NCBI GenBank assembly: GCA_937974135.1
Contig: CALJIH010000087.1
Coordinates: 1-5,738 of the forward strand
Source: an uncultured Cocleimonas sp.
GTDB taxonomy: Bacteria > Pseudomonadota > Gammaproteobacteria > Thiotrichales > Thiotrichaceae
Direction of reading: 5' to 3'
Length of the DNA: 5,738 bases
Within the stretch, counting starts at the first letter, position 1. Each line of letters starts with the position of its first letter. The translations under genes were made by a program, and so were the position numbers. Positions 1 to 5,142 of the stretch are shown one piece after another. The notes beneath the pieces are model-generated. The model had not been told where the DNA came from, searched no databases, and was given only the letters and a program-made list of their open reading frames with translations.

Positions 1-1
1 T

Positions 2-598
2 GTGCACGACCCGATGTGTAGTTGGTGTTGGGGTTTTAAACCAACTTGGACTGAAATTAAAACTAAGCTTCCCGAGCAAATTGAGCTTAAATATTTACTG
101 GGAGGATTGGCTCCAGATTCAAGCGAGCCTATGCCAGAAACCATGCAATCAGATATCGCTGGTTATTGGCGTCGTATCCAGCAACATATCCCTGGAACTG
201 AGTTTAATTTTGATTTTTGGGACAAGTGTGAACCCAGAAGATCAACCTATCCGGCCTGTCGCGCAGTGATTGCTACACGACAGCAAAATCCTGCTCTCGA
301 ATTTGAGATGATTGAAAAGATCCAATACGCTTATTATATGGATGCTAAAAATCCATCCGATGATAGTACTTTGATTTCACTAGCAACAGATTTAGGTTTG
401 GATAAAGACCAATTCGAAAAAGATTTAAACGCAGTAGAAACCCAACAACAATTAGAATCTGAAATGATGTTGGGAAGACAAATCGGGGCGCAGGGTTTTC
501 CAAGTATGATTTTAGTTAAAGATCAACAGGCTCAGTATCTGCCTTTGGATTACAATAATGCTGAAAAAACACTGCAAATCATTAAAAGTGCTGTTTAG
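2..598 (+). CDS. DsbA-family thiol:disulfide oxidoreductase (FrnE/COG3531-like), 5' end outside window
   Basis: The reading frame is open from the window edge to TAG at 596-598, giving 198 visible residues. It opens on a CxxC active site, C-S-W-C, at visible residues 6-9 inside the stretch HDPMCSWCWGF, typical of the DsbA-like family often annotated as protein-disulfide isomerase or FrnE-like. The GTG at 2-4 is probably an internal valine, because family members usually carry a few more residues of the first beta strand before HDPMC; the true start would lie just upstream. A helical insertion follows, including the family-typical STYPACRA at about 81-88. The cis-proline loop GFPS (P167) near the C-terminus completes the thioredoxin fold. 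No signal peptide can be judged because the start is missing, so a cytoplasmic or periplasmic location is open. Known of the family: thiol/disulfide exchange. The substrate is unknown. It is convergent with cysQ. Confidence 0.85.
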   Translation: MHDPMCSWCWGFKPTWTEIKTKLPEQIELKYLLGGLAPDSSEPMPETMQSDIAGYWRRIQQHIPGTEFNFDFWDKCEPRRSTYPACRAVIATRQQNPALEFEMIEKIQYAYYMDAKNPSDDSTLISLATDLGLDKDQFEKDLNAVETQQQLESEMMLGRQIGAQGFPSMILVKDQQAQYLPLDYNNAEKTLQIIKSAV

Positions 599-620
599 TG
601 CTTTAATTCAGTATTTTAAT

Positions 621-654
621 AAAAAAAGACACCCCCTACTTTTTAAGGGTTTTG
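621..654. terminator. Possible weak bidirectional terminator between convergent genes
   Basis: On the plus strand CCCT (634-637) can pair with AGGG (646-649), followed by TTTTG. On the minus strand the same stem is followed, after GGTGTC, by seven T residues (627-621), which would serve cysQ. The stem is only 4 bp, so the hairpin is weak. The call rests mostly on its position between two converging stop codons (598 and 671). Confidence 0.3.
622..645 (+). repeat. Copy 1 of a 24-nt C-rich intergenic element
   Basis: This copy starts 23 nt after the DsbA-like stop codon. It shares 15 consecutive bases, AAAAAAGACACCCCC, with the copy at 2817-2840. The aligned 24 nt differ at only three positions, all transitions (T637/C2832, T640/C2835, A645/G2840). 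The A-run plus G (623-628) can pair with the C plus T-run (639-644), leaving a C-rich loop. Its role is unknown. It may be a terminator-associated element or a dispersed small repeat. Confidence 0.6.
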
Positions 655-670
655 ATTTTAATTAGAAAAC

Positions 671-1525
671 TTATTCATCTGGAAGATAAGCATTCCATGC
701 AATATCGTTATTTCCAATCGCAAAAAAATACGGATTCAGCAAAGAGTCCTTGGTGTTATATAGCAAAGGTGTCATGTCAGTTTTTACAATTTTTCCACCT
801 GCCTCGTCAACAATACAGTGTGCCGCAGCCGTATCCCATTCTGACGTAAGCCAGAGTCTTGGGTATAAATCTGCTTTGCCTTCCGCAACCATACACATCT
901 TTAACGAGCTACCCATACTTTGAAGGTCGTATTCTCCACGATCTGCTTCAAATTTATCTAAAAATATTTGCATAGCATCACCAGTATGTGAGCGACTACC
1001 AACAAAGATTGCATTATTTGGCGGTATTTCTCGTGTTTGTATTGAATCGCTTGTAACAGAGATATCTTTACCCTGCTGCTTAAAGCTACCTTGACCTTTA
1101 CACGAATAGTAACTCAGGGCCAATGCAGGTGCATATACAACACCAAGGACCGACTTACCTTCATGTATCAACGCGATATTCACAGTGAAACTATCGCGAC
1201 GATTAATAAACTCTTTAGTACCATCTAATGGATCAACCAACCAATAAGTCTTGCGCGCGGATCGTTCGGCAAAAGATAAATGCGCAGATTCTTCCGAGAG
1301 GATAGGAAATTGATGCTTCAAATTTTTCAAACCTGCATCTATCACTGAATTTGCAGCTAAATCTGCAGTGGTAACTGGAGAATCGTCTGATTTAGTTTCA
1401 ATATCGAAACCTGAATCGTAGACTTCCATGATCTTTTCACCAGCATCAATGGCAATTTGTCTTACGCCTAAAAGAAGTGCTGGCAGAATTTCTTGTAATT
1501 CATTGAGTGATAAAGATTGAGTCAT
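671..1525 (-). CDS. cysQ: 3'(2'),5'-bisphosphate nucleotidase CysQ
   Basis: This is a 284-residue inositol-monophosphatase-superfamily enzyme. Known of the family: CysQ hydrolyses 3'-phosphoadenosine 5'-phosphate (PAP) to AMP, removing the by-product of sulfate assimilation and sulfotransfer, with Mg2+. Visible signatures in order are KSDDSPVTTAD at 45-55, the metal-binding SEES at 77-80, motif A WLVDPLDGTKEF at 95-106, and motif B WDTAAAHCIVDEAGG at 230-244. The metal ligands E78/E79, D98, D101 and D231 are all present. It is somewhat longer than E. coli CysQ (about 246 residues), with extra residues at both ends. The ATG start has a good Shine-Dalgarno, AAAAGG, five bases upstream on the minus strand. 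It lies 29 bp downstream of nudE, so the two probably share a transcript. Other phosphatases of this superfamily (SuhB, HisN) fit less well, since DPLDGTKEF is the CysQ-type motif. Confidence 0.93.
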   Translation of the reverse strand: MTQSLSLNELQEILPALLLGVRQIAIDAGEKIMEVYDSGFDIETKSDDSPVTTADLAANSVIDAGLKNLKHQFPILSEESAHLSFAERSARKTYWLVDPLDGTKEFINRRDSFTVNIALIHEGKSVLGVVYAPALALSYYSCKGQGSFKQQGKDISVTSDSIQTREIPPNNAIFVGSRSHTGDAMQIFLDKFEADRGEYDLQSMGSSLKMCMVAEGKADLYPRLWLTSEWDTAAAHCIVDEAGGKIVKTDMTPLLYNTKDSLLNPYFFAIGNNDIAWNAYLPDE

Positions 1526-1554
1526 TTTTTCCTTTTAATTGTTTGTAATATTCA

Positions 1555-2124
1555 TTAAGCGTTATTAGATTGTTGTTCTAGATAGTTTTTAACCAAATAC
1601 AAAGCAGCAACACTGCGACCTTCTGTAAAGTCTTCAAGTGTTAATAATTTATCAATCTCACTGAGTTTCCATGGCACAACTTCCAGCTCTTCTGGCTCAT
1701 CACCTTCTTCGCGGCGCACACTTAAGTCTTCTGCTAAAATGATACTAGTTACATGAGATAAATAGCTTGGTGCTAAGCTCAAGCCTTTTAAAAAAGTAAG
1801 TTTGGCAGATTGATAACCAACTTCTTCCATCAGTTCACGGTTTGCACCGTCTAGTAATTCTTCACCAGGATCTACTTTGCCTTTAGGAAACCCTAATTCA
1901 TAACGTTCAGTGCCGGCTCCATATTCTCGAATCAAGAGCAATTGATCTTCTTCACCTGGTGTTCTCAAAATAGGCACAACTAAAACCGCACCAACACCTT
2001 TGCTTGCCAAACGTTCGTATTCTACTTTCGTGCCATTAGAAAACTCTAAATCGAGGGCTTCAATTTTAAACAAACGGCTAGTGGCAACAACCCGAGTTTG
2101 GTGTATGGTTGGCTTTTTTCTCAT
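1555..2124 (-). CDS. nudE: ADP compounds hydrolase NudE (Nudix)
   Basis: This is a 189-residue Nudix hydrolase, nearly the length of E. coli NudE (186). The complete Nudix box GX5EX7REUXEEXGU spans residues 82-104, with G82, E88, R96, E97, E100, E101 and G103. NudE-type flanks are also present: TSRLFKIEALDLEFSNG (15-31), LIREYGAGTERYELGFPKG (64-82), LSLAPSYLS (115-123) and GDEPEELEVVPW (141-152). Known of NudE: it cleaves ADP-ribose, Ap3A, NADH and related ADP compounds to AMP plus a second product. The start is fixed, because an in-frame TAA lies 9 nt upstream of the ATG. No clear Shine-Dalgarno is visible. The gene is first in a nudE-cysQ operon and divergent from yrfG, a neighbourhood also found in other gammaproteobacteria. 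Its promoter must lie largely inside the yrfG coding region. Confidence 0.94.
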   Translation of the reverse strand: MRKKPTIHQTRVVATSRLFKIEALDLEFSNGTKVEYERLASKGVGAVLVVPILRTPGEEDQLLLIREYGAGTERYELGFPKGKVDPGEELLDGANRELMEEVGYQSAKLTFLKGLSLAPSYLSHVTSIILAEDLSVRREEGDEPEELEVVPWKLSEIDKLLTLEDFTEGRSVAALYLVKNYLEQQSNNA

Positions 2125-2137
2125 CAGTAGAGTTTAC

Positions 2138-2806
2138 ATGTTGAAGCAAGCAATTCCCATTGATTGGCAGGAGATTGATACCGTTTTTTTAGATATGGAT
2201 GGCACTTTACTTGATTTGCATTTTGATAATCATTTTTGGTTAGAACACATGCCTAAATGCTATGCTGAAAAATATAATTTACCATACGAAGAAGCCAGTA
2301 AAATCCTGTTGCAACACGCCGATTCTACACAAGGATCTTTAAACTGGTATTGCTTGGATCATTGGGCTGAAGAATTACAAATGGATATCGTCGCCTTAAA
2401 GCACGAAGTAGCAAATAAAATTACGATACGAACGAATGTCATCGAATTCTTGAGCCATCTTAGAATGCTTGGTAAAGATATAGTGTTATTGACGAACGCA
2501 CATATTAATAGCGTTAATCTTAAATTTTCCTATGTGGAGATAGAAGAATTCTTTGATGAGGTTATTACCTCACATAATATTGGTTTTGCTAAAGAACAAC
2601 ACGGCTTTTGGGAAGCTTTGAGAGAACATAAAATATATCAAAAAGATCGATGTTTATTCATCGATGATAATCTAGATGTGCTCGATAATGCGCGTAAATT
2701 TGGTATAAAACACCTATTAGCTATTAGTAAACCTGATTCTCAAAAACCCAGGATAAATACTAATGATTATGTAGCTATTGATGACTACCGACAGCTTATT
2801 CATTAA
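2138..2806 (+). CDS. yrfG: GMP/IMP nucleotidase YrfG (HAD superfamily)
   Basis: This is a 222-residue HAD-family hydrolase closely resembling E. coli YrfG, which dephosphorylates GMP and IMP. All four HAD motifs are present: motif I DMDGT with nucleophile D19 and acid/base D21; motif II LLTNAH with T119; motif III lysine K152 in FAKEQ; and motif IV FIDDN with D176 and D177. The YrfG-specific cap stretches LLDLHFDNHFW (24-34) and LNWYCLDHWAEEL (68-80) are also seen. The frame is open back to 2000, but the upstream part overlaps nudE antisense and has no family similarity. ATG 2138 was chosen because PIDWQEIDTVFLDMDG aligns with the E. coli N-terminus and a weak Shine-Dalgarno (AGTAGAG, 2126-2132) lies 5 nt upstream. 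An in-frame ATG at 2105 is a less likely start. The gene is divergent from nudE. Confidence 0.92.
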   Translation: MLKQAIPIDWQEIDTVFLDMDGTLLDLHFDNHFWLEHMPKCYAEKYNLPYEEASKILLQHADSTQGSLNWYCLDHWAEELQMDIVALKHEVANKITIRTNVIEFLSHLRMLGKDIVLLTNAHINSVNLKFSYVEIEEFFDEVITSHNIGFAKEQHGFWEALREHKIYQKDRCLFIDDNLDVLDNARKFGIKHLLAISKPDSQKPRINTNDYVAIDDYRQLIH

Positions 2807-2816
2807 TTTTTTAAAG

Positions 2817-2840
2817 AAAAAAGACACCCCCCACCTTTTG
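2817..2840 (+). repeat. Copy 2 of a 24-nt C-rich intergenic element
   Basis: This copy starts 10 nt after the yrfG stop codon, in the same orientation relative to the preceding gene as copy 1 (622-645). Twenty-one of 24 aligned bases match, including the first 15. AAAAG (2819-2823) can pair with CTTTT (2835-2839) around a C-rich loop. Unlike copy 1, no convergent gene follows; the next gene is co-directional. It may separate yrfG from the ankyrin gene's own promoter, but it lacks a classical GC-rich terminator stem. Confidence 0.6.
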
Positions 2841-2861
2841 AGCACTTTTCGATCAATATTC

Positions 2862-2870
2862 TGCTAGAAT
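2862..2870 (+). promoter_or_regulatory. Extended -10 promoter for the ankyrin-repeat gene
   Basis: The sequence TGCTAGAAT contains the TGn extension followed by TAGAAT, a 5/6 match to the sigma-70 -10 box. No good -35 box is seen at 16-18 bp, which is tolerated when the TGn extension is present. The predicted transcription start would be near 2877, giving a leader of about 28 nt before ATG 2905. Confidence 0.5.
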
Positions 2871-2894
2871 ACAAGAAAAATAAAACTTAAGTTT

Positions 2895-2898
2895 AGGA
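2895..2898 (+). promoter_or_regulatory. Shine-Dalgarno of the ankyrin-repeat gene
   Basis: AGGA lies 6 nt upstream of ATG 2905. It decides the start: it supports the long N-terminus with two hydrophobic segments over a later start, since no comparable site precedes the in-frame TTG at residue 15. Confidence 0.6.
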
Positions 2899-2904
2899 CG
2901 ACTT

Positions 2905-3810
2905 ATGAAAAAACAGGCTGTTTTATTCTCGCTTTTGTGTGCTAGTTTGTGCATTAAAAGCAAACGGGGTTTCAACAAAGCAATTAATTCGACAATTATT
3001 GCTGTAAGTTTATTAGTGAGCACCAATGCTCTAGCGAACCAGACGGTGCTTTTAGATGCAAACGGTGTACCACTATCGGATGAGGTTTTGCTCTTACTAA
3101 GTACTGGTTCCAGTAAACTTGATCAGAGCAAAAAGCCTGATAAATCGAAGCCCTCAAAAAACGAGACTCAAAAGACGGCCAAAGAAGCAACTAAGTCTAG
3201 TATTAAAGTAATAAAAAGGACTCAACGCCCGCGAAATCCATTGCTTGAAGAAGAACTTTTAGACGCAATGAAAGCTGGTCAGATTCAACGTGTAAAACAA
3301 TTACTTCGTGCAGGCGTATTACCAACCTTTAAGAACTACAAAGGTGAAACACCTCTAGGTATTGCTGTATCTCGCGGTTGGGCGTCGATGGTTATTAGTC
3401 TTTTAGAAAACGGTGCTGATATTAATGAAAAAGGCGCTAAAGGCGTTACTTTATTGCATGTTGCAAGCGCAAAAGGTTTAACCGATGTTGCTAAAGTTTT
3501 AGTAAGAGGTGGGTTAAGTCCATCGCAAAAAACAGACAAAAACTGGACACCATTGCATGTCGCAGCAAGGTATAACCATTGGCAGTTAGTCCAATATTAT
3601 GTGTCTCAAGGTGTTGATCCTGATATTCGTAATTCAGATGGACAAACGGCACTTGGCCTTGCTAGACACTTACGTCATCAAGGAATCATAAAAATACTGT
3701 CTCGCGTCACCAGAAGAAGTTCTTTGGATTTCGCAGAAGCTAATCTTTTGAAAAAGAAAAAGAAAAGAAAAAAGCGAAGTAAAAAAAGACGTAAAAAACG
3801 TAGAAGTTAG
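2905..3810 (+). CDS. Exported ankyrin-repeat protein with a Lys/Arg-rich C-terminal tail
   Basis: This is a 301-residue protein of unknown specific function. The N-terminus has two hydrophobic stretches (about 5-17 and 27-40) separated by a basic linker, KSKR, at 18-21. The second ends in a signal-peptidase-I-type site, NALA then NQ, so cleavage after A44 is likely. A low-complexity Lys/Ser/Thr-rich linker follows at about 68-105. Four to five ankyrin repeats occupy about 113-267, clearest at KGETPLGIAVSRG (146-158), KGVTLLHVASAKG (179-191), KNWTPLHVAARYN (212-224) and DGQTALGLAR (245-254). The last 19 residues (283-301) are almost entirely Lys and Arg, with Ser at 292 and 301. Known of the family: ankyrin repeats mediate protein-protein contacts. 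Inferred: a periplasmic or envelope scaffold whose cationic tail binds an anionic partner. It has its own promoter and converges with bioD across 2 bp. Confidence 0.85.
   Translation: MKKQAVLFSLLCASLCIKSKRGFNKAINSTIIAVSLLVSTNALANQTVLLDANGVPLSDEVLLLLSTGSSKLDQSKKPDKSKPSKNETQKTAKEATKSSIKVIKRTQRPRNPLLEEELLDAMKAGQIQRVKQLLRAGVLPTFKNYKGETPLGIAVSRGWASMVISLLENGADINEKGAKGVTLLHVASAKGLTDVAKVLVRGGLSPSQKTDKNWTPLHVAARYNHWQLVQYYVSQGVDPDIRNSDGQTALGLARHLRHQGIIKILSRVTRRSSLDFAEANLLKKKKKRKKRSKKRRKKRRS
3781..3801 (-). terminator. Possible bioD terminator inside the ankyrin gene's tail codons
   Basis: Read on the minus strand, ACGT (3801-3798) can pair with ACGT (3792-3789) around five T residues. A C and then a run of seven T residues (3787-3781) follow. 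This lies about 12 nt past the bioD stop codon and entirely within codons for the ankyrin protein's Lys/Arg tail. The stem is only 4 bp and AT/GC mixed, so the call is tentative. Confidence 0.25.
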
Positions 3811-3812
3811 TT

Positions 3813-4484
3813 TCACTGCTTAGCTAAAATAATATCGGCTAACTGCATGATTGATAGAGTGTTATCTTGATTAAATACAAAGGAAATAACCTCGCAATCA
3901 ACTCTTTTTTGGATATCCGATAAATTATCCATACCTATATCTTCAGGTATTACATTTGGCTGATTTAACACGATAGCATGCAATTTAAGACCTTTTGCTT
4001 TGATTGCTTCAACATTTAATAAGGTTTGATTGATACAACCTAGACGATCTTCTACAACCAGCATTACGGGTAAATTAAGTGAAACGGGCAAATCAGCATT
4101 GAGACCATCATGAGATATAGGTGAATAAAATCCCCCTGCACCTTCTACATACAAAAAGTCGTTATCATTAAGCCCATTTAAACAATCTTGTTTAAGTTGT
4201 TCTAGTGTTATTGTATCCCCTTCAAACATGGCTGCTCTGTCAGGTGATATAGCAGCTGCATAACGATTAGGGCATATTAAATCTAACGAATCTGTTTGAC
4301 CCATGGCTTCAGACAATTTCCATGCATCTGTTTCCGTAACCTTCTCTGCTACAGGCCAGCCAGATTCAATTGGCTTTCTTGCTCTAAGTTGAATCTTGCG
4401 CTCCACAAGCTCTGCAATTAGCTTGGATCCGACCCATGTTTTACCCACGTTAGTATCGGTACCTGTAACAAACAAACCCTTCAT
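3813..4484 (-). CDS. bioD: ATP-dependent dethiobiotin synthetase BioD
   Basis: This is a 223-residue protein, the usual BioD length. Known of the family: it converts 7,8-diaminopelargonate, CO2 and ATP to dethiobiotin, the penultimate step of biotin synthesis, in the cytoplasm. The P-loop GTDTNVGKT occupies residues 8-16. T11, K15, K37 and S41 (in RKPIESG) fall at the same numbers as the E. coli active-site residues. D53, E114 in VEGAGG (113-118) and N174 in VLNQ also match, each shifted by one. The KPIESG loop has Glu where E. coli has Ala (KPVASG). The start codon overlaps the signal peptidase stop as ATGA, so translation is probably coupled. No other bio gene is visible, so bioD appears separated from a bioBFCD cluster, at least on the side this window shows. 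No BirA-type operator was found upstream. Confidence 0.95.
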   Translation of the reverse strand: MKGLFVTGTDTNVGKTWVGSKLIAELVERKIQLRARKPIESGWPVAEKVTETDAWKLSEAMGQTDSLDLICPNRYAAAISPDRAAMFEGDTITLEQLKQDCLNGLNDNDFLYVEGAGGFYSPISHDGLNADLPVSLNLPVMLVVEDRLGCINQTLLNVEAIKAKGLKLHAIVLNQPNVIPEDIGMDNLSDIQKRVDCEVISFVFNQDNTLSIMQLADIILAKQ

Positions 4485-5068
4485 TTTATTTCTTTACCTG
4501 ATCTCTCGTTAATACCATAAAGAATGCTCGATGCTTTGGCGATCACATCATCTTTCAATACTGTTCCATACATTCTGCTATCCGAGCTATTATCGCGATT
4601 ATCCCCAAGAACAAAAACATGGTTTTCTGGAATAGTTGTCATTCTCATTTTTAATGAATAAGAAGATTTTATATTCTCATCCAGCACGTAGCTTTCCTCA
4701 ATTTTTTTATCATTTACGATTACGCGCGCATTTATGATTTCTACTGTGTCACCTGCTATAGCTACGATTCTTTTAATATAAGGAATTCTTGGATCTGATC
4801 TTTTAGTACCAGGCTTATAAAAAACAACAACATCATTTCTTTGAGGTAATTCATCTAGATAAGCGGTATTTGAAACGGATACATAATCACCAGGATATAA
4901 CAGTGGCTGCATGGATTTACTCGGTATCCGGTAGATATCGAATCCAAATAAACGCGGCCGAATATTTTCGGATTTAACCCCAAATGGATTGATAATATAA
5001 ATAGAAATTGCACCCGCGCATAAGATCAAAACACTTATTAACAAAAAAAGGATTATGCGCTTAATCAT
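4481..5068 (-). CDS. Signal peptidase I, short single-span type
   Basis: This is a 195-residue S26 serine peptidase that removes signal peptides from exported proteins on the outer face of the inner membrane. One N-terminal membrane segment is visible (about 5-26) after the basic MIKR, placing the catalytic domain outside. Family boxes are complete: IPSKSMQPLLYPGD (48-61) with nucleophile S52; YIKRIVAIAGD (97-107) with general base K99; and GDNRDNSSDSR (155-165). It is much shorter than E. coli LepB (324 residues, two membrane spans) and resembles Gram-positive or secondary SPases. The main lepB, usually beside lepA and rnc, may therefore be elsewhere, and this could be a paralogue; for that reason the symbol lepB is not assigned. 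The ATG is fixed by a TAA codon immediately upstream, and no Shine-Dalgarno is visible in the T-rich leader. It is the first gene of a pair with bioD. Confidence 0.9.
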   Translation of the reverse strand: MIKRIILFLLISVLILCAGAISIYIINPFGVKSENIRPRLFGFDIYRIPSKSMQPLLYPGDYVSVSNTAYLDELPQRNDVVVFYKPGTKRSDPRIPYIKRIVAIAGDTVEIINARVIVNDKKIEESYVLDENIKSSYSLKMRMTTIPENHVFVLGDNRDNSSDSRMYGTVLKDDVIAKASSILYGINERSGKEIK

Positions 5069-5094
5069 TTACAAAAAAATGGTATAAAGTGAAC

Positions 5095-5108
5095 AGTATT
5101 GTAATACT
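5095..5108. promoter_or_regulatory. Perfect 6-bp inverted repeat, candidate operator
   Basis: AGTATT-GT-AATACT is a perfect inverted repeat with a 2-bp centre, in the only intergenic space between the signal peptidase gene and hemF. Its size and symmetry fit a dimeric repressor site. It does not match a regulator consensus I can name. In an AT-rich gap chance is a real alternative. Confidence 0.35.
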
Positions 5109-5132
5109 AACACTAAACACTCTTTTCTACTC

Positions 5133-5137
5133 GAAGG
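5133..5137 (+). promoter_or_regulatory. Shine-Dalgarno of hemF
   Basis: GAAGG lies 5 nt upstream of ATG 5143 and supports that start for hemF. Confidence 0.6.
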
Positions 5138-5142
5138 TCATT

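Larger units (their letters stand above)
5069..5142. promoter_or_regulatory. Divergent promoter region between the signal peptidase gene and hemF
   Basis: These 74 bp must hold both promoters unless they reach into the coding regions. TATAAA (5083-5088) is a possible plus-strand -10 and its complement side TATACC (5086-5081) a possible minus-strand -10. Neither has a convincing -35 box. The palindrome at 5095-5108 lies in the middle and could affect both directions. Confidence 0.4.

Noticed and set aside
652..849. Small plus-strand frame overlapping the cysQ 3' end
   Set aside because: It is antisense to CysQ motif B and the C-terminal region, with no ribosome site or domain.
2000..2137. N-terminal extension of yrfG back to an earlier ATG
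   Set aside because: It lies wholly antisense to the conserved NudE N-terminus, has no similarity to YrfG, and the E. coli-like N-terminus begins at ATG 2138.
2996..3539. Two open frames on the minus strand opposite the ankyrin gene
   Set aside because: Neither encodes a recognisable motif, and the plus-strand protein explains the conserved repeats.
3818..3856. Hairpin TTAGC/GCTAA after the ankyrin stop as a plus-strand terminator
   Set aside because: It has a 5-bp AT-rich stem with a long loop and no T-run after it, and it lies within bioD codons.
5066..5074. Half of a BirA-like operator: TTTACAA next to the peptidase-bioD operon start
   Set aside because: The flanking GG of the half-site is absent and no TTGTAAACC partner lies 14-16 bp away on either side, so it does not form a biotin operator.
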